Assembly: GCA_040222875.1 (NCBI GenBank) | Contig: JAVKCG010000009.1 | Coordinates: 248,001-312,000, forward strand | Source of the DNA: JAJCYL01 sp040222875 | GTDB lineage: Bacteria > Bacteroidota > Bacteroidia > Cytophagales > Cyclobacteriaceae | Length of the DNA stretch: 64,000 bases | Direction of reading: 5' to 3' | Part shown: positions 44,053-52,184 of the stretch, one piece after another | How positions within the stretch are numbered: position 1 is the first letter of the stretch | Layout of the letters: every line of letters begins with the position of its first letter | Position numbers and translations under genes: made by a program | Notes under the pieces: generated by a model | The model's input: only the letters and a program-made list of their open reading frames with translations | The model's database searches: none | What the model was told of the DNA's origin: nothing

Positions 44053-44689
44053 ATTGTTTGGCCATTTCCGGGCGTTGAACCTCGACAATCCAACTGTCAA
44101 ATATTCGATAGTTGTATAGCAAATCTGTTGGTTCGTTCGAGAACATTAGGCAGCCTCGATCATCGTACATCCAAAACCATCGTTTAGTATTCGGCTGGAA
44201 AAAGTAAACCAGTTGATGAATTGTTGGATCGAATCCCATTTCTGTGTTCGCAATTCCGTTAAATATAGACTTGTAATCAAATGAGCTTCTGTTTCCGTAG
44301 TAAATGTTCAGTTGTCCGTTCTCTCGTTCGACCTCTTCACCAACGAAATATCGAGTTGCCAGGCTTTCTTGGTGTTCCTCGTTTTTGAGTTCGGATTTGT
44401 TCAATAGTTCGTATAAATATGATGGAGTTCTTGCAAACATGTCATCTCCGAAATCATAAGTTAGGATGTAGAGTTTAGAGTCTTCGATGTGATTTTCAAA
44501 GAGTTCAGTTGCTCTGTTTGTAGCCTGTTCAACTCGTTCGGGAGTTTCGTTCTCAAATGGGTCACCCAGTTCAAACCGCAAATGAAATTTCAAGTTGCGT
44601 TCGATAGTGTTAAAGTCAGTCAGGTCTAATTGACTGTCCTTCATGTATCCAAGATCTCTTTCTAGTTGCTTCCTCATGATTGCCAACAT
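44045..44689 (-). CDS. DUF3885 family protein
   Basis: 214 residues, no signal peptide. The C-terminal block MGFDPTIHQLVYFFQ, FWMYDDRGCLMFSNEP and DSWIVEVQRPEM is the DUF3885 signature; the N-terminal part FERNLKFHLRFELGDPFENETPERVEQATNRATELFE is helical. These proteins are widespread as single genes with no known function, often in accessory regions, and are sometimes proposed to be immunity-like partners of toxins. The codon choice is richer in TTCG/TCGA strings than in neighbouring genes, which hints at transfer. A 218-bp leader holds an inverted repeat shared with the sigma factor gene. Confidence 0.8.
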   Translation of the reverse strand: MLAIMRKQLERDLGYMKDSQLDLTDFNTIERNLKFHLRFELGDPFENETPERVEQATNRATELFENHIEDSKLYILTYDFGDDMFARTPSYLYELLNKSELKNEEHQESLATRYFVGEEVERENGQLNIYYGNRSSFDYKSIFNGIANTEMGFDPTIHQLVYFFQPNTKRWFWMYDDRGCLMFSNEPTDLLYNYRIFDSWIVEVQRPEMAKQFE

Positions 44690-44708
44690 TTGGATATGCG
44701 AACTTCTT

Positions 44709-44739
44709 TTTCGTATATCTATCCTATAGGTATACGAAA
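44709..44739. promoter_or_regulatory. Inverted repeat in the divergent DUF3885/sigma-factor region
   Basis: TTTCGTATA (44709-44717) and TATACGAAA (44731-44739), a perfect 9-bp inverted repeat with a 13-base centre, 20 bp before the DUF3885 start. A regulator site for that gene is the simplest reading. Confidence 0.4.
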
Positions 44740-44907
44740 TTAATTATTAGAATTTGTTTAAATAACTTGTTCTAAGTAATTAATAAGCATCCATCAATGC
44801 TCACCTCATAACTGCTTCATTCCTTTTGAATGAGGTAAGCCGTATAACTTTATAATTTTAATAGATAAGCACTTTGAAGAAGTAGTTTTTAAAACCTCGA
44901 TTGAGGA

Positions 44908-46155
44908 ATGAAGAAGCCCAACACTCCTAAAGCTCTTACAGACCATTTCTTTCGCCATGAGTATTCCAAAATGGTGGCGGTAATAAGCCGCTATTTTGGT
45001 TTAAACAAATTAGACTTAGCGGAGGACATTGTTCAGGATACTCTATTAGAGGCTATGAAGAACTGGGAGTACAATGGTATACCGCCTAATCCGGAGGCCT
45101 GGTTATATAAAGTTGCAAAGAATAAAGCGATCAACGCTATTAAGAAATCGAAATTTGAAAGCACTGAGTGGCCTAAAGTTGATGATTCCGGAGCAACTGA
45201 AGATTTGTTTGATGAAAACAAGATTCAAGATGACATGCTACGGATGATGTTCGCCTGTTGTCATCCATCCATCAAAATAGAATCTCAAACTGCGCTCATT
45301 TTAAAAACACTTTGCGGATTTACAATTGATGAGATTGCCACGGCTTACTTAAGTAATTCAGAAACCATAAATAAGCGGTTGGTCAGAGCCAGAAAAACCT
45401 TAAAGGAAGCTGAAATTGAATTGAAACTACCAAGCGATAGTGAACTGTCTAACAGGCTGGACGCCGTATTGCATTCAATTTATTTATTATTCAATGAGGG
45501 CTACAATGCCTCAAGCGGTGACCAGTTGATCCGCTATGATTTATGTCGTGAAGCGATCAGGCTGGCCAAGCTTATTGCAGGGCATGACTTGTTTAAAGCT
45601 AACTCAACGGTGCATGCATTAATCGCACTCATGTTTTTGAATGCTTCCCGTTTTAGGGCCAGGATTACCTCAGATGGGCAATTGATTCGGATGGAAAATC
45701 AGGATCGAAAGCTATGGGATCAACGGCTGATCAACTCAGGGCTGGAGCATCTTGAAAAAATCACTAAAGAAAAAACACTATCGCATTATCACATCTTAGC
45801 GACCATATCAGCGCATTATTGCACCGCTATAGACTACGATTCAACTGATTGGGTTTCTATTTTGCAATTGTATGATGTGCTCATCAAGATTGACAATTCA
45901 GTTGTGGTGCAGGTGAACAGAGTAATTGCATTGGCAAAGGTTAAAGGAGCTGAAAGAGCACTACAGGAATTAGAAGCAATCCCCGTCAATAGATTGGTCA
46001 ACTATTACCACTATCACACGGTAAAGGCCGACTTACTGACACAAACGGGGAAATTAAATCAGGCCAAAACTGAACTGCAAACAGCTTCAAAGCTGACATC
46101 AAATAATGCGGAAGTACAGCATCTCCGGTCAAAATTGGGATTGTTAGAAAAATAA
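44908..46155 (+). CDS. ECF sigma factor of the ECF42 type (sigma plus long C-terminal domain)
   Basis: 415 residues. Region 2 is DLAEDIVQDTLLEAMKNWEY and region 4 LKTLCGFTIDEIATAYLSNSETINKRLVRARK. The remaining residues (from about 190) form a helical, repeat-like domain typical of ECF42 factors (RYDLCREAIRLAKLI, NASRFRARITSDGQLI, RVIALAKVKGAERALQELEAIP). ECF42 sigmas have no anti-sigma partner and are encoded next to YciI/DGPF proteins, exactly as seen here with the next gene 74 bp downstream. The inducer is unknown. Confidence 0.9.
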   Translation: MKKPNTPKALTDHFFRHEYSKMVAVISRYFGLNKLDLAEDIVQDTLLEAMKNWEYNGIPPNPEAWLYKVAKNKAINAIKKSKFESTEWPKVDDSGATEDLFDENKIQDDMLRMMFACCHPSIKIESQTALILKTLCGFTIDEIATAYLSNSETINKRLVRARKTLKEAEIELKLPSDSELSNRLDAVLHSIYLLFNEGYNASSGDQLIRYDLCREAIRLAKLIAGHDLFKANSTVHALIALMFLNASRFRARITSDGQLIRMENQDRKLWDQRLINSGLEHLEKITKEKTLSHYHILATISAHYCTAIDYDSTDWVSILQLYDVLIKIDNSVVVQVNRVIALAKVKGAERALQELEAIPVNRLVNYYHYHTVKADLLTQTGKLNQAKTELQTASKLTSNNAEVQHLRSKLGLLEK

Positions 46156-46229
46156 TTTCAAAAAAGTGTCCTTGTTTAGCTGACTGGATTGTAGTGAGGC
46201 TAAAATCATAAACACATAATTTTAGTACT

Positions 46230-46586
46230 ATGAAAGAATTCATGCTATTTATCTACACAGTTGGTGATCACATGGCGGAGATGTCGCCTGAGAAACAGCA
46301 GAAACATGTGCAAAAAGTGGGAGCGTACATTCAAGGCCTCGTTGACGAGGGAACAATGAAAAGCGCCCAACCCCTTGAATTGGAAGGTATCACTATTACT
46401 GGTCACAATGGAGAATTTCAGGATGGCCCATTTAACGAATCAAAGGAAGTGATTGGTGGCTACTATCACATGGTAGCAAAAAGTATCGATGAAGTTGTGG
46501 CAATCATTAAAAAAGATCCCCGGTTTGAAGACAACCCCTGGAAAATTGAAATTCGGCCAATCATGCAGGTTGCTGGGATTAATTAG
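46230..46586 (+). CDS. YciI/DGPF family protein
   Basis: 118 residues. The FQDGPFNESKEVIGGYYHM element carries the DGPF motif of the group, and the beta-alpha-beta core of YciI folds over residues 2-90. It is the standard partner of ECF42 sigma factors and is probably its target, with an oxidoreductase or hydrolase-like role that is not established. Its end runs into the MITE-like inverted repeat. Confidence 0.88.
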   Translation: MKEFMLFIYTVGDHMAEMSPEKQQKHVQKVGAYIQGLVDEGTMKSAQPLELEGITITGHNGEFQDGPFNESKEVIGGYYHMVAKSIDEVVAIIKKDPRFEDNPWKIEIRPIMQVAGIN

Positions 46587-46774
46587 TTTTTAGATGTTTT
46601 TAGATGTTAGATAAAAGACTAAAGACTTGCGGCGGTTAACGGATTCATCGCTACGCTCTGAAAATGGTGTATATTTCAGCACAAGTGAACAAAAAGATTT
46701 ATGAATCATCTCTTAATATTGAGTAGCCACCAGGTCTTTAATCTTTTGTCTTTTGTCTAATATCTAATATCTAA
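46587..46774. repeat. MITE-like imperfect inverted repeat element
   Basis: The left arm (46587-46626, reading TTAGATG-TTAGATAAAAGACTAAAGAC) and the right arm (46734-46774, whose complement reads TTAGATATTAGA, ACAAAAGA, TTAAAGAC) are long imperfect inverted repeats around a 107-bp centre with no frame. The right end supplies the stop codon of the DinB gene (46771-46773). Confidence 0.5.
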
Positions 46775-47316
46775 ACAGCCACTGCTCTCTTGGCCTGCTC
46801 AATGTGCCGTTGATTGTGGTAAATAACAACTCGGAAAGTATCCCCAAGCCTTAATTTAACCAGATTCGTGATGCTAATTCCAGTCTTCGTTTTGGTGAGG
46901 TTAACACTTCTGGCCTGGCTTAAGAGGTCAAGCATTCTCTGCTGTTGATGAATGAACCGGTCAATAGCGGATATATCAATATTCCGCTCATGCGTATTCA
47001 TACTTTTGAAGGTATTCATAGTGGTCATTTGTTCACCAGGCAGCATTGACTCGGCAAAATAATTACCTAACCAGCCGCTTGAAAAGGAGCCATTTGCTTG
47101 ATGATTGCTGCTGGTCATTCGATCCTCAATTTCATCTAAATAGAAGTCCCCGTAAAGATTCAAATGCTCCAGGCACTCGAGGGCATTCCATTTGGCAGGG
47201 CCAGGTCTTTGGGCAAGATGGGTGTCTGGCAATTGCTTCAGCTTTTCAGCTTCATTCAAACATCCTTTTGTCCGTTCAATGAGGTCAGCTATTAATTCTT
47301 CTGATTTGATTTTCAT
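46771..47316 (-). CDS. DinB family metalloenzyme-like protein
   Basis: 181 residues from ATG 47316 (a frame start at 47346 adds a low-complexity MHPPPLKKKK that I reject). DinB fold: a four-helix bundle with AKWNALECLEHLNLYGDFYLDEI (first metal-binding His), a linker and VVIYHNQRHIEQAKRAVA, the C-terminal HxxxH-type metal signature. Members are thiol-linked transferases or dehalogenase-like enzymes, often of unknown substrate. The stop codon lies in the arm of the inverted repeat element. Confidence 0.82.
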   Translation of the reverse strand: MKIKSEELIADLIERTKGCLNEAEKLKQLPDTHLAQRPGPAKWNALECLEHLNLYGDFYLDEIEDRMTSSNHQANGSFSSGWLGNYFAESMLPGEQMTTMNTFKSMNTHERNIDISAIDRFIHQQQRMLDLLSQARSVNLTKTKTGISITNLVKLRLGDTFRVVIYHNQRHIEQAKRAVAV

Positions 47317-47368
47317 CTTTTTTTTCTTCAAAGGTGGGGGATGCACTCCTCTTAAAGATTGATCGAAA

Positions 47369-47905
47369 TCAAGACTTTTTAATTCTGGAAAGGGTTTCAG
47401 GCGTCATCCTGAGATAAGAGGCGATGTACTTATTAGGAATTTCCTGAAAAAGCTGTGGGCTCCGCTTTTGCACCCGGTTGTAGCGCTCAACAGGGGAGGA
47501 GGTAAGGATATCCATCTCCCGCTCCATTTGTTGAAACATCAACCCTTCTACGACTTGTTGCCACAACTGAAGGTTATCAGGACCGCTTTGGATCAGTTTG
47601 GTAAACAGTTCTTTAGTTGTCACTTTAAGCACTGTTTTTTTAATGGCCTGAATGTAAAGCTCAGAAGGCCTACCAGTAAGGTAAGTGTCTAAAGCTGTGA
47701 TTATATTTTCCCGATAACCAAAGCGGATGGTGTGTTCTTCAACGCCATCGACTACAAAAATGCGAAGGCTGCCATTTACGATGTAATAGAGGTTGGTGTC
47801 TTTGCTACCTTTTACCTGAAGGAACTCATTGCGGCTCAGCGTGAGATCTTTTGTCCAGATGTTGGCATCGTCTATTTCGGATTTGATGGCTTGAATGAGG
47901 GACAT
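47369..47905 (-). CDS. Crp/Fnr family transcriptional regulator
   Basis: 178 residues. The cyclic-nucleotide-binding beta-roll spans residues 24-110 (LYYIVNGSLRIFVVDGVEEHTIRFGYRENIITALD), followed by the long dimer helix and a compact winged-helix element ending EIPNKYIASYLRMTPETLSRIKKS. The ligand cannot be told; the roll lacks the full cAMP-contact set. It starts directly after the SUI1 gene with zero spacing, so the two form one unit. Confidence 0.85.
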   Translation of the reverse strand: MSLIQAIKSEIDDANIWTKDLTLSRNEFLQVKGSKDTNLYYIVNGSLRIFVVDGVEEHTIRFGYRENIITALDTYLTGRPSELYIQAIKKTVLKVTTKELFTKLIQSGPDNLQLWQQVVEGLMFQQMEREMDILTSSPVERYNRVQKRSPQLFQEIPNKYIASYLRMTPETLSRIKKS

Positions 47906-48259
47906 CTATCCACCAATTCTCTTAACTCCGTAACCCATGTTTTGCAGCAGACTCATCACTTTGTCCCGATGATCTCCCTGAATTAGGATTTCACCATTTT
48001 TGGCGCTGCCACCTACGCCGCATTTTGATTTCAAGGTTTTGCCTAATTCACGGAGGTCAACCTCTTTGCCCTTATAGCCGGTTATCAACGTCACCTTTTT
48101 ACCACCACGTTGTTTTTTGTCAAGCTGTACATAAAGGTTTTGAAGAGCAGGCTTCAATGTGTCCTCTTCATCGTCATCGCTGCTTTGATATTCGAAATCA
48201 TCAGCGGTTGAAAAGACGATACCGTCTCTGTTCTTCCATTGATTTTTTTTCTTGCTCAT
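47906..48259 (-). CDS. SUI1/eIF1-like translation factor (YciH type)
   Basis: 117 residues. The C-terminal SUI1 domain is clear: KVTLITGYKGKEVDLRELGKTLKSKCGVGGSAKNGEILIQGDHRDKVMSLLQNMGYGVKRIGG. Bacterial YciH-type members affect start codon choice and stress survival. A basic N-terminal segment precedes it. It is divergent from the methyltransferase gene and lies 26 bp from its longest start. Confidence 0.87.
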   Translation of the reverse strand: MSKKKNQWKNRDGIVFSTADDFEYQSSDDDEEDTLKPALQNLYVQLDKKQRGGKKVTLITGYKGKEVDLRELGKTLKSKCGVGGSAKNGEILIQGDHRDKVMSLLQNMGYGVKRIGG

Positions 48260-48300
48260 AAGATTGGTTCAATTACAAAAGTGACATGTATCTTCGTTGG

Positions 48301-49101
48301 ATGTCGGTGACATCAATAACCAGCACATCCAATCCAAAAATCAAAAATTTAAAGCTGCTTCAAAAATCGAAAGAACGAAAGCAGCAAAATCTTTTTGTAA
48401 TCGAAGGGCTGAAGGAGATTGAAAAGGCTACCAATGCAGGCATTAAACTGCGCCAGGCATTTTATTGCCTGGAACTAATCGATGAGGTAACGCTTGATAA
48501 ACTGATTGGTCGTCAAGCTTCTAAAATGGAGCTTTTTGAAGTTTCAAATAAGGTTTTTAATCATATAGCTTATAGAGAAGATAGCGGCGGCATTCTTGTA
48601 ACGGCAATACCAAAATCAGCTGGATTAGATGATTTCCTCCCCTCGGAAAACCCATTTTTCGTTGTGGTTGAATCTGTGGAAAAACCCGGCAATCTGGGAG
48701 CACTGCTCAGGACATCTGATGCAGCAGGCATTGACGGTTTGATAGTGTGTGATCCAAAAACCGATATTTATAACCCTAACGTGATCCGTTCAAGCATTGG
48801 ATGTGTTTTTACTGTTCCAACCTTTGTAGTTGAAAGCCAGGCAGCTATTGATTGGTTGCAAGACCATGATATTAATATCTATGGAGCGGCGCTAACTGCA
48901 TCCAAACCATATCATCAGGTTGATTTTAAAAAACCATCGGCTATAGTGATGGGCACCGAGTCTACTGGTTTATCTGATAGTTGGCTCAAGAATAGCACTC
49001 AAAACATTATCATCCCCATGCGGGGTGTAGCTGATTCCATGAATGTATCCACGTCGGCTGCTGTTCTGGTGTTTGAAGCTATCAGACAAAGAACTGCCTA
49101 G
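48301..49101 (+). CDS. TrmH/SpoU family RNA 2'-O-methyltransferase
   Basis: About 266 residues from ATG 48301. The SpoU core reads FVVVESVEKPGNLGALLRTSDAAGIDGLIV, IYNPNVIRSSIGCVF and IVMGTESTGLSDSWL with IIPMRGVADSMNVSTSAAVLVFEAIRQ, the deep trefoil knot that binds SAM; an N-terminal substrate-binding domain precedes it. It methylates a ribose in rRNA or tRNA. The ATG at 48286 lies inside a TATCTTCG element (-7 like, TTG 22 bp upstream at 48264-48266), so I prefer 48301. Confidence 0.88.
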   Translation: MSVTSITSTSNPKIKNLKLLQKSKERKQQNLFVIEGLKEIEKATNAGIKLRQAFYCLELIDEVTLDKLIGRQASKMELFEVSNKVFNHIAYREDSGGILVTAIPKSAGLDDFLPSENPFFVVVESVEKPGNLGALLRTSDAAGIDGLIVCDPKTDIYNPNVIRSSIGCVFTVPTFVVESQAAIDWLQDHDINIYGAALTASKPYHQVDFKKPSAIVMGTESTGLSDSWLKNSTQNIIIPMRGVADSMNVSTSAAVLVFEAIRQRTA

Positions 49102-49102
49102 T

Positions 49103-51523
49103 TTATTCGTATCTAAGTGACTTCACAGGATCAGAAATAGCCGCTTTGTATGCTTTGTATCCGACCGTTGCAAAACCAATAAATAGTACAATGAGACCGC
49201 TGACAGCAATTGTGATAACACCAACATTTGTGTGGTAGGCAAAGTTCTCAAGCCAGCCAGAGATTAGGAGATAGCCAATCGGCGTACCAATGATGAAGGC
49301 AATACCTATTAGAAGTATGAAATCTTTAGAAATTAAATACACCAGGTCAGAAACGGTCGCTCCGATTACTTTCCTTACCCCGATTTCTTTAGTACGTTGT
49401 TCAGCAATAAATGAAGCCAGACCAAAAAGCCCAAGACAGGCAATGATTATTGAAATAGCTGCCAGATAACTAAAAAGCGACAGCATATTTGTTTCATTCT
49501 CATACTGTTTGTTGAAATGGGCATCCAGAAAGCTCATATCAAATGGAATATCCGGGTAAGCGGAGGCCCAATTTGCTTGCAGCTCATTTATAGTTTTAGA
49601 TAAGTTTTTGGTTGAAAGGCTAGCCATCAGATAGCCGAAGTATCCATCGTCCATCATCATAATGACCAGAGGTTCGATAGACTTGTGTGCTGAACCATAA
49701 TGAAAGTCTTTGACGATTCCAATTACTGTTCCGTCAACGTCATAGCTACCATCGGGATTTCTTCCATGACGCATCCTTCGTCCAATGGGGTTCTCCCAAT
49801 TAAGCTCCTTTGCAAGCGTTTCATTAATTAGTAAGCTGCCCCCAATATCTGTGGTAAGATCTTCAGAGAAGTTACGGCCTTCTATTAATTCAATATCGAG
49901 GGTTTTTAAATATTGGTAATCTGTCCAGATGGTTTTCATAACCTTAGTATCAAATTCTCCATTGTCCGCTTGATACTGCACTCCATTTTCCCAGGTGGTA
50001 CCTACAGGCAGAGATGTTGCGACCGTAATGGTCTCTACTCCATCGATTAGTTCCATTCTATCCATCACAACAGCCAGCTTATCCGAAATTTCTTCGTGGC
50101 TAATGTTATCGCTAAGAATAGCTACCTGATTTTTATCGTAGCCAAGCTCCTGATTCACCATAAAATTGAGTTGTGAATTGATTGAGAATGTTGCCAATAT
50201 CAGAATAACTGTCACCCCAAATTGAAAAACTACCAGTAGTTTTCTGATCATTGAGCCTCTGCCACTTGAGCGATCTCCTTTGAGAACTTTCAAAGCAGAG
50301 AAATTTGATAAATAGAAAGCTGGGTATGATCCGGAAATTATTCCTACCATTAGTATTAGCAGTACAGCAAATACAAATACCTGAATTTGCCAGATGGTAA
50401 TTTCAAGCGTTTTACCTACAACAACACTTATCGTCGGTAATGTTAACTCAACAAGCAGAAGACCTACCACAGTTGCAAAAGCCACCAGTAAGGTGGATTC
50501 TGTAATAAACTGAGCAATCAGTTGCGATTTTTTAGAGCCCAACGTTTTTCTGACACCAATTTCTTTAGCTCTCTTTAATGACCTCGCAGTTGCCAGGTTC
50601 ATGTAATTGACAATTGCCAGAAGAAGGATGAAAACTCCTATTGCCCCGAATAAATAGGAATAATAAATGTTTCCATTCGGCTGTAGCTCATAAGAAATAT
50701 CAGACGTCAAATAAATGTTTGGGAGTCTCTGCAATACAAGTTCCCTGTCAATGTTTGGGTTCCATTGAGGAATGTAATTCTTGTAGAGGCTCTGAAAATC
50801 AGCTTCGATAATTGATGGATCAGCCCCTTTGGCTAATTCAAGATAGGTCCAGCATTGACTCCAGCGCCACTCATTCAATATAGTTTCTTCGTCACGATTT
50901 GTCAGAAATGTGGTGTAGGAAACCAGCAACTCAAATGCAAAGTGCGATTGACTTATTTTGTTATCAAGGATGGCACCAACCTGATAATTACGGCCATCAA
51001 TATTGAGGATTTCACCTATTGGGCTTTTGTCACCAAAAATTCGTGATGCCAATTGAATGCTTAAAACGACGGTGTTTAGCTCATTCAGGCTAGCTATGGC
51101 GTTTCCTTCTATTTGAGGGTATCCAAACATATCCACAATCGATCCATCAGCATAATAGGATAGCTGCTCCTTATGATACTCGCCCTTATATTCAATAACC
51201 GCCGCTCCATTTGAAAAGTTTGATATCCTACCAGTCTGCTCAACTTGCGGATAAACTTCTTTGAGCAGCTCTCCGGTTGGGGTATGAGAAATGGCCCAGT
51301 GTACAGGATTTCCACCATTCATTTCTGCTGGTCTGTTGATGGTGTATCTATAAACGTCATCAGCTCTTTCAGTAAATCGATCGTAGCTCAGCTCATTGTT
51401 TACATAAACTCCTGTGACGATGAAGCAAGCGATGCCAACTGATAGTCCGATGATGTTAATTAAAGTGTAAGACTTACTGTTGAGTAGATTTCGGAAAGAG
51501 ACCTTCAAGTAGTTGCGAAACAT
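49103..51523 (-). CDS. FtsX/MacB-type ABC transporter permease (second in the window)
   Basis: 806 residues. Same architecture as the permease at 36 kb without its prefix domain: MFRNYLKVSFRNLLNSKSYTLINIIGLSVGIACFIV, a periplasmic domain, SLKRAKEIGVRKTLGSKKSQL, then a second unit with RTKEIGVRKVIGATVSDL. No ATPase is next to it. Single orphan permeases of this type are common in Bacteroidota and probably combine with a shared ATPase. Its 3' end is one base from the convergent methyltransferase stop. Confidence 0.88.
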   Translation of the reverse strand: MFRNYLKVSFRNLLNSKSYTLINIIGLSVGIACFIVTGVYVNNELSYDRFTERADDVYRYTINRPAEMNGGNPVHWAISHTPTGELLKEVYPQVEQTGRISNFSNGAAVIEYKGEYHKEQLSYYADGSIVDMFGYPQIEGNAIASLNELNTVVLSIQLASRIFGDKSPIGEILNIDGRNYQVGAILDNKISQSHFAFELLVSYTTFLTNRDEETILNEWRWSQCWTYLELAKGADPSIIEADFQSLYKNYIPQWNPNIDRELVLQRLPNIYLTSDISYELQPNGNIYYSYLFGAIGVFILLLAIVNYMNLATARSLKRAKEIGVRKTLGSKKSQLIAQFITESTLLVAFATVVGLLLVELTLPTISVVVGKTLEITIWQIQVFVFAVLLILMVGIISGSYPAFYLSNFSALKVLKGDRSSGRGSMIRKLLVVFQFGVTVILILATFSINSQLNFMVNQELGYDKNQVAILSDNISHEEISDKLAVVMDRMELIDGVETITVATSLPVGTTWENGVQYQADNGEFDTKVMKTIWTDYQYLKTLDIELIEGRNFSEDLTTDIGGSLLINETLAKELNWENPIGRRMRHGRNPDGSYDVDGTVIGIVKDFHYGSAHKSIEPLVIMMMDDGYFGYLMASLSTKNLSKTINELQANWASAYPDIPFDMSFLDAHFNKQYENETNMLSLFSYLAAISIIIACLGLFGLASFIAEQRTKEIGVRKVIGATVSDLVYLISKDFILLIGIAFIIGTPIGYLLISGWLENFAYHTNVGVITIAVSGLIVLFIGFATVGYKAYKAAISDPVKSLRYE

Positions 51524-51680
51524 AATAAATGGCAGTTTAAGCTAATTCAATATACAACTACAATGCCGTTGATTTCACCCTACAATAAGGCTAAATACGA
51601 CTATTAAGACACCCAGGAATTGGCATAATGACCGCTGGCGGTCGGTATTGTTCGATTGGGGATTTGTGCCACTGTGTCAA

Positions 51681-51869
51681 TCAATGCAAGTTGGCAATGT
51701 GGTCCTTTGCTGACTCAAAATCAATACTTTTTCTGTGAACCAATTGAAGGGCAATAGCAGTGCCCCCAACAAGCAAATGTGTATTTGCAAACTCTTCAAG
51801 AAGAGGTTTTAGCGAAATCTGCTCAGGGGTCAGAACCTTTACAGCGCTATCATTGAAAACCAGGCCCAT
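51681..51869 (-). pseudogene. Truncated AbiEii-type nucleotidyltransferase toxin remnant
   Basis: 62 residues. LLVGGTAIALQLVHRKSIDFE is the N-terminal block of AbiEii/DUF1814-type nucleotidyltransferase toxins, GG followed by a HRxSxD motif, but the frame ends after 62 residues where family members have about 200 or more. The end (SAKDHIANLH) is unlike the family. It follows 2 bp behind its DUF6922-like partner, the usual toxin-antitoxin order, so the toxin is very likely broken by a deletion. Confidence 0.65.
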
Positions 51870-51871
51870 AA

Positions 51872-52114
51872 TTAGCGATTTCTGTGAGTTTTTACGAAAT
51901 GCTCAATCACTAATTTTCGTTTAGGTAATTCCTTGCCTTTTAAATGCGCCTTCCAAACATTATATATTTTGTCACCTCCAACCTGCTTCACAGCTTTACT
52001 CAACTCCTCCAAACTACCCCGTTCTAGTAGGTATAAAATCTTACTCTCTATAGAGATTTTGCCTTTATCAGTTGCCGGTGTCCACCAATTGTACTTTTCA
52101 GCTTCTTTAAGCAT
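51872..52114 (-). CDS. DUF6922-like protein, partner of the broken toxin
   Basis: 80 residues. KISIESKILYLLERGSLEELSKAVKQVGGDKIYNVWKAHLK is the compact helical domain annotated as DUF6922 in Bacteroidota, usually encoded before an AbiEii-type nucleotidyltransferase. It is probably the antitoxin or DNA-binding partner. With the toxin truncated it may be a free remnant. Confidence 0.6.
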   Translation of the reverse strand: MLKEAEKYNWWTPATDKGKISIESKILYLLERGSLEELSKAVKQVGGDKIYNVWKAHLKGKELPKRKLVIEHFVKTHRNR

Positions 52115-52184
52115 TTTGAAATAAGTCGAGTACCACTTCTAATTTACACAATCACAAACCAACGACACTCTTGGTTGCTATATT

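Noticed and set aside
51630..51643. GACCGC-TG-GCGGTC short palindrome downstream of the broken toxin
   Set aside because: Six-bp stem with a 2-base centre and no T-run; too short to claim as a terminator or site on its own.
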